NCBI RefSeq assembly: GCF_021130785.1 | Contig: NC_060215.1 | Coordinates: 71,307,501-71,371,500, forward strand | Source of the DNA: Homalodisca vitripennis | Lineage: Eukaryota; Arthropoda; Insecta; Hemiptera; Cicadellidae | Direction: 5' to 3' | DNA length: 64,000 nt | In this document: in pieces, positions 52,001 through 62,434 of the stretch | Layout: each line of letters starts with the position of its first letter | Numbering within the stretch: the stretch's first letter is position 1 | The notes under the pieces: model-generated | The model's input: only the letters and a program-made list of their open reading frames with translations | Databases searched by the model: none | Told to the model about the DNA's origin: nothing | Translations under genes and position numbers: made by a program

Positions 52001-55000
52001 AGTGACAGTGGACATTAACGCAAATGTAAATGTCCTGTGATGTTTTTTGTTACTTGTTCTGGATCATCATAGTTTTCAATTCTACACTTTCATTTTTTAG
52101 TAATGTTTATACTGTCATTTTAAACTGGTCTCAGAAACTAGATTCATACCACAAATTTAGACTTTTTTTTTGCTGTATGTATAAGTTACTGACTGGGTTT
52201 AAACAAGGTATATTACATAGTAAGCACTCTGTTTATACATGAAACAATAAATAATAAATATTGGAATAAGATCATACTGAAAGAAAACTCTGGAGTGTTG
52301 TGAAAATATTACCCGAGATAAATATTGTACTACGGCCGAGCAATTAGAGAAATTAGTTTGCAGTTATAATTATATTATACCATTCAATAATTTTCTAATT
52401 ACTGTGTGGTATATTGGAACATTTCCTTTTTAGGTATTAATACAAGACCATCATTTGTTTTTAAAGATTTATTGATTTGAACTAAAAAATAATCCACTGA
52501 CTTGGCTTGATGGTAGTCCAATTTTTACAAACATTGTAAAGTCTTCACCCAGCCCAACAGCGCTCTGTTAGGTGGCGATTTCGATAACCAATACATTTTG
52601 TGGTTCAGCCAATTTATATAAAACCATGCAGTTAATTTTTTTCAAATCAGGTTTAAATTACTTCTTTTTATACTTCAACTTTGTAACGGCACTGTTGTTA
52701 TCAAATTTAACAAACTAAGTTAACACGCCATTACAAGTCATCTTCTATGTGCATGAGAAATGATCGTCTGCCTACGTAAGTTGGGGCTTGCTGACGTACC
52801 TGTGGAGGACTTACTGAGAGATTTACAGGACAATCCACTGTGAGGTTTGAAGTTGAAATTAAACTATAAAAATACCTTTTCACACTTATAAGCAACCATC
52901 ATATGCCTAAATATTAACATCAATATTCAAGGTAAAGAACAATATTCAGCCAATTATTCCTATTGGCTATTGCCGATTTAACTTTTATTTATGTGACTGA
53001 CAGTTAATTTTTAATAATTTGAAACAATGCCTCATTTAAAATTAGATACCCTTTTACCTTTTAGATATCCCCTAATTTTTGAACCCCACCAAAACTAGCG
53101 TGACTAACGATTTCAAGTAAAACTGGGTTGTGTGCAATACAATTCAAATCGGCTCTCCACTTCTTATTTTCCCCACCAGCTGCAGAGTAAGGTATTTCTG
53201 TATTTTATGACCATATGAAAGAAAAATGGAGAGTTCAACAGAACAAAGAATAGTTATGAAAGACTATAGTCCCTTATAGGTTGTGGATGCGTTGTTGGAA
53301 AGTTGTTTTGTGATCTTGTGCAAATTAAAATGGATTGTTCAGCAGAATCAAGGATGGCTCTGAAAGACTAGTCGAAGGTTGGTTGCAGATCTATTGTAAG
53401 AAAGTAAGAAAGTTGTTTTGTAACCTTGTGCAAGTCAACATGGAAGTGTTCAGCAGAACACAGGATGGCTATGAAAGACTATAGTCTCCAATGGGTAACG
53501 GATATGTTGTTCAGTACGTTTGTTCTATAGGATGCAAGGTTCGTACTTGCTCCAGTTATCCTAGACCCTCAGGTAATGCTTGAGTCTTTTTATGTACTAC
53601 TTGGTTTACTAGTAACCATGACTTTTACGAGTTCAGTTAGTTTTTAATTTTTGTGCATGTTTAACTTTATGCTTTGAGGTTTTTTGACAACTAAAGATGA
53701 GGACAGATTCAAATCCTTGAACTATGAATCCTATTATTGTAACATTAACAATTGCAAATGTTTGAAAACCTGTTATTCTTTCAAATTATTCATTGTCAAT
53801 AGTAAACTTTAAACAAATAACTAAATTACAATTTAAATGTGTAAAAACAAAATATAGTATAAGCACGCAATAGAAATGTAGCGTAAACTACCGCTTTACA
53901 CTGATGACTGAGACTGACTACAGCTATAAGAAGCAGTTTGTATCAGGCCACAAAGACATGTTTCCTCCCCTTCCCGAAGATAATAAAGGACTCTCCTTGC
54001 CCATGTATAATACAGAATTGTGATCTGATCAGCAAACCTTGCTTCACATAGCTTTACTTGATGCGCACTACACTGTAACTTAACACACGTTCTTTAAAAT
54101 CTGCTGAAGTGTGAGATTATTTATATTTAATAAGTAATTTTTCTAGGATGTTCAATGGTCTTGTGCTCTTATGGACAGGAGCCACTATTGGTTATTTTAA
54201 ATGGGAGTAAAAAACTAAAATGTGGTCTATATTACAGTTTTAAAGGCTCCACTGAAAAAAAAACAAGTACATAAGTTCTTAAAAAAAAAGATAAAATTCG
54301 TAAACTTACAAAGTTTGAGCCACTTGTGCATGTATTTGTTCCAGTAGATGACCACTTGAACGAGAGAGTGTGGCAGTTCAATGTGTTGAGGCTCTGAGAC
54401 ATTAAGGTGCCACTGTCCGTTAGACTGGGCACCGAATCCGCTCAGAACAGCTGCAGTTTCCGAGAGATAAGAGACGAAATAGTGGCTCGTTCTGAACTGC
54501 AGTGCATCTCGGTACATTCCCCACCACCTGTCAAGTTCAGAATACATTATACTCCACCTCAGAAAAACATTAATTAACGCATATTCACCAAAAAGGAGAA
54601 CTACATATCAGAAATTTTATATGAGTGTCATTTGGAAAGCAAAACCTTTCAACCTGAAGAGTCACATACTGCTCATCGTTATCAGTCAATGACTGTAATG
54701 CTTTTCCAATTTAGCTTGATGCTAACATTGATCTGCTAAAAATGTTTACAAATTCATTTACATTTCTGTTGTGGGGCATTAAAATGTCCAAAATAATAAC
54801 GTTATATATCATACACAGTGTCAATGATTTTTATTATAATAAATGTCCAGATTTACAGGAAGATAGCCAAGATTTACAGTTATGTCTACATTTTAGTTTG
54901 AAATTCATGCAGTATTTTCAATGGAGGATGAACATCATAGACAAATGTAAAAAAGAAAACAAAAACTTTGAGAAAATCAACATTTTATATGCTAGATAGT

Positions 55001-58000
55001 TTGTATTCATTCATCCTTAAATTTCACATAATTCAAATTCAAATTCAAATGACTTTATTTGTATTATATATACAAAAGGGCGAATTTAGGGCCATAAGGC
55101 CCTGTCTTACAATTAACCCTAATATAATAATATAGAACTTAAGTCAAATACAACTACTACTGTACATTTAAAATAAAACAAAATTATATAATAAAGGTAT
55201 CTTTAAGAATTTAGTATAAATACATTCATACAAAAAATTCATACACACATTCACTAGCACCCTATCCGTCCTCCAAAACCTACCCCAACTAACCCGTCGC
55301 TGACATCGTTTCTAGCAATTTAGCTTTCAGTAAGGCTGCAAACCGATTTCGACTCCCTACTGACTTAATATGGTTAGGAAGGGAATTCCAAGCTCGACAA
55401 GCAGTAACGACAAATGATTTGTTGTTTGTTGTTTGTGTGTTGTGTGTTGTGATTTGTGATAATGTTCTTATTGAAATAATTATTGTGGCCAAAAAGAGGT
55501 TTTCTTCAATATTCTTCAAATTCTAACGAATAAAGCTGCACTGACTTTTTTCATTTGCTACATATAAGATGGTACAATCAGTGTTCATTTGGGTTAACAT
55601 GTTTTAATTTTTTGTTCATTTACAACATGTTAATTAACAGGTTGTTTTGTATTTAACCTGATTCCTCTCCTGGAAAAATACAAAATATTTTCATAATTCA
55701 ACACGTAATTGTAGGTACTGCATTTCAAGTACCATTTGTGGAAATTAAAAACAGCCCATCCAAAAACTGATTGCATCAAATTTAATGGTGAAGAGGTTTC
55801 ATGAACCACATGTTTACTGGCAATAAAGCATGGGTCTTAGAAACTTCCCAAAATATCTTTAACGAATAGAAAGGCATCATCTCATATTCAGAAAGTAGAT
55901 TTCACCACTACACACCTCACAATATATCATACACGGCCAACTGAACAAAATGGTATATACATCTTCCTCAAATGTTGTTGATAGTCTGAAACAGTCCTAA
56001 CACAATTGATAGTCTGAAATTTCCTGCATTATATGCACTTTTGCAGAGCCAACACTTGTGAGTAACAAACGACAATGAACTGATACTTGACGATGAAAAA
56101 AGTAAAAATAGTAATTTAGTGGCCTAGCAAACCTATTTTTTAAATACAGGAATTTAGTTAGAGTGTTTGGTGTTTTTTGTTTTATTTTATTTTCATGCCC
56201 CAATACAGTGTTAACCAGTTACATTAAAGCAGTTAATAATTACATAAAAATGTCCAAAATGGAAAAATGTTCACTTCTAAATTGATTTTCATTAGTAAAA
56301 ATGCTAATAGGTAGAAATAACAGCAATGTCAATTATTAAGAGCACAAAATACATTCAAAGAGTACTTTACATCTAAACAATAAACACAAAATGGAACTAG
56401 TTTCAATTGTATAAAGGCAATAAGATACGAAAGTATTGTATTAATAATATTTGACAAAAAATTAATGGAAAGAAGGAACTATGTGAACTATACTGAATCT
56501 ATGATAGCAATTAATAACTATATACTATCACAATAAACAAATATTAAATTATAAACAACAATATAATACCACAATAAATAAAAAATTTCAATGCATGACC
56601 CACTATTGACTAATAAGTTGTAACATCTCATCACTTGACAGAGGCGAGGAGGCGTGAGCAGCTCTAGAGGAATAGGGGAGAGAGAAGCCAGGAGAGCTTG
56701 TTCCTGCTGTTAAAATTAGGTATACGAGATGTTAAGATGGCCAGAATAACAGAATCAACCACCAGACCATGCAGCTTATATAAAAATGTTGCATTCATAA
56801 TTGTTTTCATCTTGTCAAGCCTTAAGTCGGGGCGCACGTTGAGCTGTGCGACACAGGTGTGTAGGGCAGAACAGGGCAGGGCAGAAACGTGTCGCACAGT
56901 TTAATAACGCATATTGGGAGACAGTCTCGTTCTGCAGTTCGACGCAGGTGGACGTACTTTGGTGTTTTGTGTTTGTGACAATGTTTTCAAGATTCCTTGA
57001 TTTAAGCTCAGAATCAGATTCTGATAATGAGTTTGATTCATTTTTACTGCTGCTGTACATTAGGTCGAGGAGGACAAAGGGAGTGAAAAGTGCTTACTTG
57101 AAAAAAAGGAACACACATGGAGCATTTGCAATGACAAAATAACTATTATACCAGAACAGTTTAAAAACTTTTGTCGTCTTAGCAGAGAAGAGTTTGAAGA
57201 AGTACATCGGTTGATTAGGTCGTTAATAGCCTCAGACGGATGTAACGCCCAAAAGCCCGTGGGAACTGGAGAAAAACTCACAGTTTTTTTAAGGTATGTT
57301 TAAAGTTTATTAATACAATTTTTCAACAGAACAATCTGAAATAACCAACTTAAAAAGACTTATTTAACATGACATTTTTTATGGTTAGTAAATGACGTGT
57401 AATACTGACAAAATTTTGAAGTAAAAACAAAACTTGCTCTTTACATAGAATTTAAATTACACTAAAGTTAACCTTATTACTGTAATTAGTTGAAACTGGT
57501 AGTTTCCATTGATGAGTTAGAGGTGGTACTTGGAGACGTAGCTTGTGACCACCACCAGTTGAGCTGTTGGTCATTTCCTGGCTGAGGCTGACTATTGTGT
57601 CCACTAAGAATATAAGACTGTTGTTGGGGCGCTGGTGGAGCAATCGGGTTTGACTGGATGTTGAGTAAACGTGCTTCTTGAGAAACCGCAGAAAAAACGT
57701 TACTTCTTACGATGTGTTGTGAAGAAGGAGGCATTTTTTTTTGTCAACTCATACATTGACATAAAAAACAAGTAAAGATCATCGTTTGGCAGAGCGATTT
57801 TTGCTGCCATTGCTTTCCTTTCCTGATCCCGTTGTCTTTGTTCACGCAGTTCAAACGCCATAACAATTAAACTGTCGATTTCTCCTTTTTTCATTCTCCT
57901 GGGTTTCTTTGCCGATGGTGGTTTTTCCGATGGCGCGTTTGTAGGCTTATTGGTTGAAGATGGTGGTTTTACCAATGGCACGTTTGTAGGCTCATTAGTT

Positions 58001-61000
58001 ATAGTAGCTTCTCCCACATCAGCTTTGTTTTGTCTTAGGAGACCATCAAATTCGCCAACAACCTGTTCATCGGGGTTGTCTACAGCCTCCTCATCCAGTA
58101 GTTGTTCTGTCAATTCCTCAACCTCAGCATTGTTGTCGTCGCTGGTGAAATTTGTTCCACGATTTTCATTTACCATGTACTGCAATAACAATTCCATTTG
58201 GGCTTCGAACTTCCATGGTTTGATGTCTGTTGCTGCTGCACCACTTTTATTCATATGCTTATGGCGTCGCAGAGCATCTCTGTGGTTGTTTCTCAGCTTC
58301 TTCCAGGCAGATTTGGCGTCTTCTCCGGAATCTGAAAATAAACGATAGCTTCAGTTGGTACAGGGGTTGATCAATACAAATGAAATAAAGTAGTACAACT
58401 CAATATATTTAATTTTAATTTAGAACACAAGCATTGTTTCCTATAAAAAATAAACAATTTTGTAACTTCTATGATTTTCTTACATAATTATAAAAATATA
58501 TTCAGTTATGGGATAGTGGTAATTTATTAATTTAATTGGTGAAACTAAAACATAAGTTATCTTCACTAATATGCATTATTTTATTGTTGCCTAAGTAGTT
58601 TTAAAAATGCTACACACTTATTTCGATGTTATATTGTTTAATTCAAATAAAAAAACTTTAAACAATTTTAAATACGAAGTTTAATTGTTTTAAAATTGAC
58701 ATAAAATGGGATTTTTTGTTTGTTTTAGGTATCTGGTCTCTGGGGATAGTTATAAAAAATTGGGCTACTCTTTTCGCATGGGAGACAGAACAGTAGCTAA
58801 GATTGTGAGTGAGGTTTCGGTCGCAATATAGAAAGCTATGCAGCAGATTTATTTACCACAGCCAACAGAAGACATGTGGAAGTCGATCTCAAATGACTTT
58901 GATTCAAGGTGGAATTTTCCACATTGTGTAGGAGCAATAGATGGCAAGCATGTCGGTATTAAGAAGCCTAATCAATCTGGATCATCATACTTCAACTACA
59001 AACACGACTTCTCCATTGTATTATTGTCAGCTGTAGATGCAAACAAAAAGTTTACTTTCATTGATGTAGGATCCATGGGAAGATTTAGCGATGGAAGTAT
59101 TTTTTCAAGTTGTGAATTGGAAAAGAAAATGGTTATGGGGAATCTAAAACTCCCCTCCCCTTCTCAGCTACCTTCTTTTCAACATACATTGCCCTACGTA
59201 TTTGTAGGGGATGAGGCATTCCCACTGATGGTCAACTTGATGAGACCGTACCCGAGAAAAAATGTCACAACCAATCATGAAAATAAAGTTTTTAATTATA
59301 GGCTCTCACGAGCAAGACAAACTGTAGAATGTGCATTTGGCATCCTAGCCTCACGCTTCCGTGTGGTCTCAAGACCATTTGAGATTAAAGTTACAACCGT
59401 TGTTGATGTCGTTAAAGCAGCTTGCGTTATGCACAACTACTTGCGCAGAAATGCTTCAGTAAACTGCGAAAATGAAGAGGATGAGGATATTGAGAGTTTG
59501 CCAACAGAACAACTGATTCCAGTTAGAAGGAACCAAACAAGGTGTGTACAAGCAGCTTTTGCAATCAGAAAGAAATTTACTCAATACTTTAACTCGGGTG
59601 GAAGCGTGTCTTGGCAAGAAGAAAGGGTTTCCCAAGGACAATTCTGATTTTGCTGTATAACTAGTGCAAAATAAAATAAGTTATTAATAAACAAGATGGT
59701 TTTAAATTTGTAACTTACCATCCACTAATTTGAGCTCCCTTCCGATTTTCTTCCATATTCCTTGCTTGTACTTTGTCTTCATGTAATTAAGATTACTGGT
59801 ATCATACAACACTGGATAATTACGCACTAACTCGATCAATTTTTTTTCCATATCGACAAATAGTAGTACACTAACCAAATAACTCAAGTCAGGAGTGCTC
59901 CAGCTACACAGTTTCTGTGTCACAGCCACAAGTGTTGGGCAGACCACGTGCAACACTGTACTGCTCTGCCCTGCCCTGTGCGGCAACATGCGCATTCTCT
60001 ACCAAACACATGTTTCACAAAAACTGCGCCGCTCTGCTCTGCCCCGCCTAAGAATCCGAACAGCTCAAGCAACTCCTTCGCGTATGTGTAAACACAGGAG
60101 ATATATCCTGTTAAATTAAGTAAATGTATACAGATAGATCTTCTGGGTACAAACCCATAATGGGCGGACACATGTACTCTTTAAAATGATTACATACAAA
60201 TGTTTGAAATATTATCTAAAAATATTGGGTTGGTACAGATAAAACCACCACTGGCCTCTAATGTGTTCCTTTATACCACTCTTATATATTAGTTACTTTA
60301 GTGATTTTATATTATTCAGGAAAAATAAATTTTAAGTCTAAGTAGTTAAACTTAGATTGAATAAAAACTTTAATAGTTTAGTTAGTTATTTTCAAACAAT
60401 TCCTTATCTTTAATGTACCAGATAAGGGATAAAATGAATAAAACCAGTCAGTAGTGATTAGCATCTAACACTTGATTATAGCTATTGCTCACTAAGTGAA
60501 TGAGCGAGTAAAAAACAGGGGAGAATCGGATGTGTCTAAAAAAACTTAAGTAAGAGCTATGTGTAGCAGTCGTTAGGTTTATCTGCGGCTATATGCATGT
60601 TGTGACTTATTCCTACAATCATCAATTTCACAAGTGTGTGTACCATATAGGTCAGCATCATATCATTAAGCGAAGATGATGCCATCAGTGTAGACTAAAG
60701 TTTACCTATCTAAACATTATTAGTTTATACTATTTTTAGAGGAGTAGTATATACATTATAACTACAAAGAGGAGTAGTTGTAACAATTGTTGCAACAAAT
60801 GCAATTACCAAAAATGTAAATTGAGCGAGAAACAAAAAAAAAAAACAAAATTTAAGCCAAATTTTTTATGATTTGGGTACACATAATGATCCGTTAGACT
60901 GGCAATATTGATCTGGCTGACATACAACCGATTATCAAGCCAGCCACTTTCATGTTATAATTAATTAATAATAGTCACTGTTAATTATAAATGTGTTAGT

Positions 61001-61419
61001 GTTTATTTATAAGATTTGTGTGTACATGTTTTACTGCAGTTTATAATTTTGACAAAGACCTTCATATTTAAGTTTTACAGCCTGAAAACGGGATTTGAAC
61101 TACTAAAACAGTCGCTACAACATAAATCGAACTGAAGATCGATATTAGGTGCGTAACTTTCTTTTACAAATCAAAAAATACTAATTTTACAGATGACCAT
61201 TGTAATAGTTTATAAAATTGTAACATCATAGAATTAACCAAGTTAATACAAAAGTGATACTTCATTAAAAGTAAGAAAGCTTATTTGAATTGTTATTACT
61301 CAGAAAACTCACTCAGATGACTCAGGTGGTATGAACCACTCCACAAAACAGACACTCAGTGTGAAAGACAGCAACCCAAGTAGTAGACTCTGCACTGCCT
61401 TTATCACCCATTTAATGTT
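48608..61419 (-). CDS. porcupine, protein-serine O-palmitoleoyltransferase (MBOAT family), last three coding exons
   Basis: Porcupine is a multi-pass ER membrane enzyme of the MBOAT family. It transfers palmitoleate to a conserved serine of Wnt proteins, a step needed for Wnt secretion. Three minus-strand exons join as 61419-61313, 54527-54310 and 49038-48608. The first junction is phase 2 and the second is phase 1, and both rebuild an unbroken frame of 251 codons before the TAA stop. The joined product shows the family pattern: a Trp-Asn segment followed by Trp-Leu-Lys, then Ser-Ser-Leu-Leu-His-Gly-Leu-Asn with the catalytic His, then a Cys-rich loop and a Phe-His-Leu-Ala-Tyr-Leu-Gly helix. 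Known proteins are about 450-530 residues, so roughly half the protein, the N-terminal part, is missing. Nothing resembling an earlier exon was seen between 61420 and 64000. Both introns are filled with transposons. Confidence 0.88.
49152..49860 (-). mobile_element. degenerate mariner-like element in the porcupine intron
   Basis: CAGGGTTTTCCCATAACGTG at 49152, preceded by TA, looks like a terminal repeat of the TACAGGGTG type. Inside, the minus strand has a Val-His-Lys-Glu-Val-Ile-(x)-(x)-Glu-Arg-Thr-Ile-Asn segment followed by Phe-Tyr-Lys-Asp-Val-Leu near 49770-49710. That is the pattern between the first two catalytic residues of mariner transposases. A shifted frame then gives Glu-Asp-Asn-Ala near the second-Asp site. 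The opposite terminal repeat was not found and the protein is broken throughout. Confidence 0.45.
49861..50698. other. intron sequence, nothing else recognised
   Basis: AT-rich porcupine intron between the mariner-like remnant and the first MITE. Confidence 0.4.
50699..51134. mobile_element. TTAA-flanked MITE, piggyBac-like (436 bp)
   Basis: TTAA at 50695-50698 and again at 51135-51138 flank a non-coding block. It starts CCCTTGCAGTACC, and its reverse-complemented end starts CCCTTAAGGCACT. TTAA target sites and CCCTT ends are the signature of piggyBac elements. Only the outer five bases match perfectly, so the call is moderate. Confidence 0.45.
51236..51982. mobile_element. TTAA-flanked MITE, piggyBac-like (747 bp)
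   Basis: TTAA at 51232-51235 and at 51983-51986 flank the element. Its ends are CCCTTAGGGATCA and, reverse-complemented, CCCTTTGTGATCA, which match at 11 of 13 positions. It has no coding frame. The left part has a GGCCACaatgGTGGCC hairpin, and the middle a perfect 20-bp hairpin at 51717-51762. It lies 97 bp from the end of the 436-bp MITE. Confidence 0.6.
51717..51762. repeat. perfect 20-bp hairpin
   Basis: AACTTTATCGATGAGTTATT at 51717-51736 is followed by a 6-nt loop and the exact complement at 51743-51762. It sits inside the 747-bp MITE and carries two ATCGAT cores, one per arm. Confidence 0.95.
51990..53225. other. intron sequence, nothing recognised
   Basis: AT-rich porcupine intron. 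No gene or repeat identified. Confidence 0.4.
53226..53530 (+). repeat. degenerate tandem repeat, about 105-110 bp, three copies
   Basis: Units start at about 53226, 53330 and 53440. Each begins ATGGA...TTCA(A/G)CAGAA, followed by ATGAAAGACTA or CTGAAAGACTA. The first two also share AAAGTTGTTTTGT and CCTTGTGCAA-like tails. The third is cut short. Lies in the 5.3-kb porcupine intron. Confidence 0.75.
53531..54309. other. intron sequence, nothing recognised
   Basis: Porcupine intron adjoining the donor of the second-last exon. Confidence 0.4.
54310..54527 (-). CDS. porcupine exon, second from last
   Basis: The acceptor CTTGACAG lies just before 54527 and the donor GTAAGT begins at 54309. The exon reads Trp-Trp-Gly-Met-Tyr, then Phe-Arg-Thr-Ser-His-Tyr-Phe, and ends Trp-Asn-x3-Met-His-Lys-Trp-Leu-Lys-Leu. 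The Trp-Asn pair corresponds to the conserved Asn of the MBOAT active site. The exon ends with the first base of a codon. This base plus AT from the next exon gives Tyr, making the family's Tyr-Val-Phe-Arg sequence. Confidence 0.88.
55028..55530 (-). pseudogene. 5'-truncated LINE end in the porcupine intron
   Basis: The minus frame 55519-55289 ends with the ORF2 C-terminal pattern of LINEs: Ala-Cys-Arg-Ala-Trp-Asn-Ser-Leu-Pro-x-His-Ile, then Phe-Ala-Ala-Leu-Leu-Lys-Ala-Lys-Leu-Leu. A 3' UTR of about 230 bp follows. The tail is a tandem TTTGAA repeat, seen on plus as AATTCAAATTCAAATTCAAA at 55031-55050. The rest of the element is missing upstream. It is similar in design to the LINE ends at 9.8 kb and 23.4 kb but different in sequence. 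Confidence 0.75.
55531..56822. other. intron sequence, nothing recognised
   Basis: AT-rich porcupine intron with no identified element up to the Harbinger insertion. Confidence 0.4.
56981..57293 (+). pseudogene. Harbinger transposase exon 1 (frameshifted)
   Basis: An ATG at 56981 opens an acidic Ser/Asp/Glu-rich N-terminus. Around 57060-57100 the reading frame must shift by one base to reach the conserved part: Phe-Lys-Asn-Phe-Cys-Arg-Leu-Ser, then Glu-Glu-Phe-Glu-Glu-Val, and Thr-Gly-Glu-Lys-Leu-Thr-Val-Phe-Leu. The exon ends TTTTTTTAAG before GTATGT at 57294. The split codon AG|G joins exon 2 cleanly as Arg-Tyr-Leu. Confidence 0.7.
57700..59851 (-). CDS. MADF-BESS DNA-binding accessory protein of the Harbinger element
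   Basis: Two minus-strand exons, 59851-59719 and 58331-57700, join through GTAAGT at 59718 and TTATTTTCAG before 58331 (phase 1). The first 90 residues form a MADF (Myb/SANT-like) domain: Leu-Ile-Glu-Leu-Val-Arg-x-Tyr-Pro-x-Leu-Tyr-Asp, Trp-Lys-Lys-Ile-Gly at the middle, Ala-Trp-Lys-Lys-Leu-Arg after the junction. An acidic and then Pro/Lys-rich linker follows. Near the end, Asp-Asp-Leu-Tyr-Leu-Phe-Phe-Met-Ser-Met-Tyr-Glu-Leu matches a BESS motif, which binds other proteins. In Harbinger elements such a partner binds the transposon ends and guides the transposase. The frame stops at 57700, but a shift in the nine-base T run near 57733-57741 would reach a longer Gln/Ser-rich tail (57734-57486), so the C-terminus may be altered. 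Confidence 0.8.
58729..59647 (+). pseudogene. Harbinger DDE transposase exon 2 (HARBI1-like), one internal stop
   Basis: After the acceptor TGTTTTAG at 58721-58728 the exon continues exon 1 in frame with Tyr-Leu-Val-Ser-Gly-Asp-Ser-Tyr and the helix-turn-helix-like Phe-Arg-Met-Gly-Asp-Arg-Thr. An in-frame TAG at 58829-58831 interrupts it. From the Met at 58838 there are 269 codons to the stop. All three catalytic residues of the DDE nuclease are present: Asp35 in Ala-Ile-Asp-Gly-Lys-His, Asp125 in Val-Gly-Asp-Glu-Ala-Phe and Glu164 in Val-Glu-Cys-Ala-Phe-Gly (numbered from 58838). A single nonsense change plus the exon 1 frameshift make this a recent pseudogene. Confidence 0.9.
60052..61312. 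other. intron sequence, nothing recognised
   Basis: Porcupine intron between the Harbinger element and the 61313 exon. A GGGATTTGAACTAC string at 61089 resembles a T-arm but has no partner arms. Confidence 0.4.
61313..61419 (-). CDS. porcupine exon, third from last
   Basis: Acceptor TATTGTTTCAG lies before 61419 and donor GTGAGT begins at 61312. The 107 bases give 35 codons plus two bases, starting in phase 0 with Asn-Ile-Lys-Trp. They encode a hydrophobic Leu-rich transmembrane segment ending Phe-Ile-Pro-Pro. The two leftover bases (GA) join the first base of the next exon to make a Glu codon. Confidence 0.75.
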
Positions 61420-62390
61420 CTGAAACAATATAAAGTTTATGTTCCCACCTCAGTTGTACAGTATTAGGAAACCTTCTTAGGATTATGAATTTTTCCTTCA
61501 GCAATTAGCAATAGTATAAACTTTTATAAATATAATTTATATTGCTCATTTTAATTAGCTTTGTTATACATCCAGATTAATTGGGACCAGCCCTTTCCAG
61601 ATTATTGAATCATTTAGATCTCCACAGTAATCTATGTCAGTAGATATAATCAATGTAAAAAAAAACTCACTAAGCTCAGTCATAATTCTCTTTCATGGTT
61701 AAGGAAATAGAGTGAATAAATAAAACCAGTATTGTAGTTTTAATATTAAACCAACCCTGATCAATGCTAAAGGTCAATGGCCAAGTAAAAGGAGTGTGTG
61801 TACCACAGGGTTGTGAGTGTACATGTGACTGTGTGATCTTGATAAACACCCTTTATCACTTCCCTCATTCCCCTATACAACATACAATTCATATGTAACA
61901 TACGTACATCTTTAGTGCATGGTGAGTTGTACTGTTGTATGAACACTTTAAATTAATATTCACATCATGCTTTTAACATTATATGACTTTTTTGCAAGAA
62001 CTGATTCTGGATTGATTATTAACAGTTCTGATTTTTTTACTCCCAAATTATTGATAGGTACCCTAATGTACGTTTAAAACTTAACTCCAAACTATTGCTT
62101 GACTAAACAATTTACATCGCCCATGCAATAATACTTCAGAGCTTGCACTCATTAATAAGAAGCATGAAATATACTAGAAAAAAGTAGGTAACTTCTACAG
62201 CATAACTGGATATCGAAGAGAATAATATTGTGAACTAGTGATACAAAATTATTTAAATAAATCAATACAAACAAATATAAAAGTCATATAACAATGTGAA
62301 ATATTGTCCTTGGACAATTGTCTTTATACCTAGAACTCTTATTCCACTTCAGATGTACAACACTATTATAAGGCTCATTTTCATAAAATT

Positions 62391-62392
<2 letters not shown>
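61420..62392. other. probable upstream porcupine intron, no exon recognised
   Basis: No minus-strand segment with MBOAT-like sequence was seen here. Confidence 0.4.

Positions 62393-62431
<39 letters not shown>
62393..62431. repeat. (AT)n microsatellite at a transposon insertion site
   Basis: About 19 AT units end exactly at the TACAGGGTG terminus of the mariner-like element. Mariners insert at TA. Confidence 0.9.

Positions 62432-62434
<3 letters not shown>

Larger units (their letters stand above)
56826..60048. mobile_element. PIF/Harbinger transposon, complete with both genes and target duplication
   Basis: The element is bounded by TAA at 56823-56825 and TAA at 60049-60051, the 3-bp target duplication typical of PIF/Harbinger. 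The outer ends are GTCGGGGC and, reverse-complemented, GGCGGGGC. Inside these, CAGGGCAGGGCAGA at 56872-56885 is repeated as an exact inverted copy at 59965-59978. The 3.2-kb element holds a DDE transposase on plus and a MADF-BESS protein on minus, the usual two-gene content (transposase plus DNA-binding partner). It lies in the 6.8-kb porcupine intron. The transposase has two disabling changes, so the copy is probably not autonomous. Confidence 0.85.

Noticed and set aside
47380..53810. Similar 42-base stretches near 47390 and 53775 (ATTGTCAATA core)
   Set aside because: Weak match in AT-rich DNA; not clearly above chance by eye.
57950..58348. 132-codon plus frame, Ser/Pro-rich
   Set aside because: Antisense shadow of the MADF-BESS exon 2.
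61083..61110. T-arm-like GGGATTTGAACTAC as a tRNA gene
   Set aside because: No acceptor, D or anticodon arm could be paired around it.
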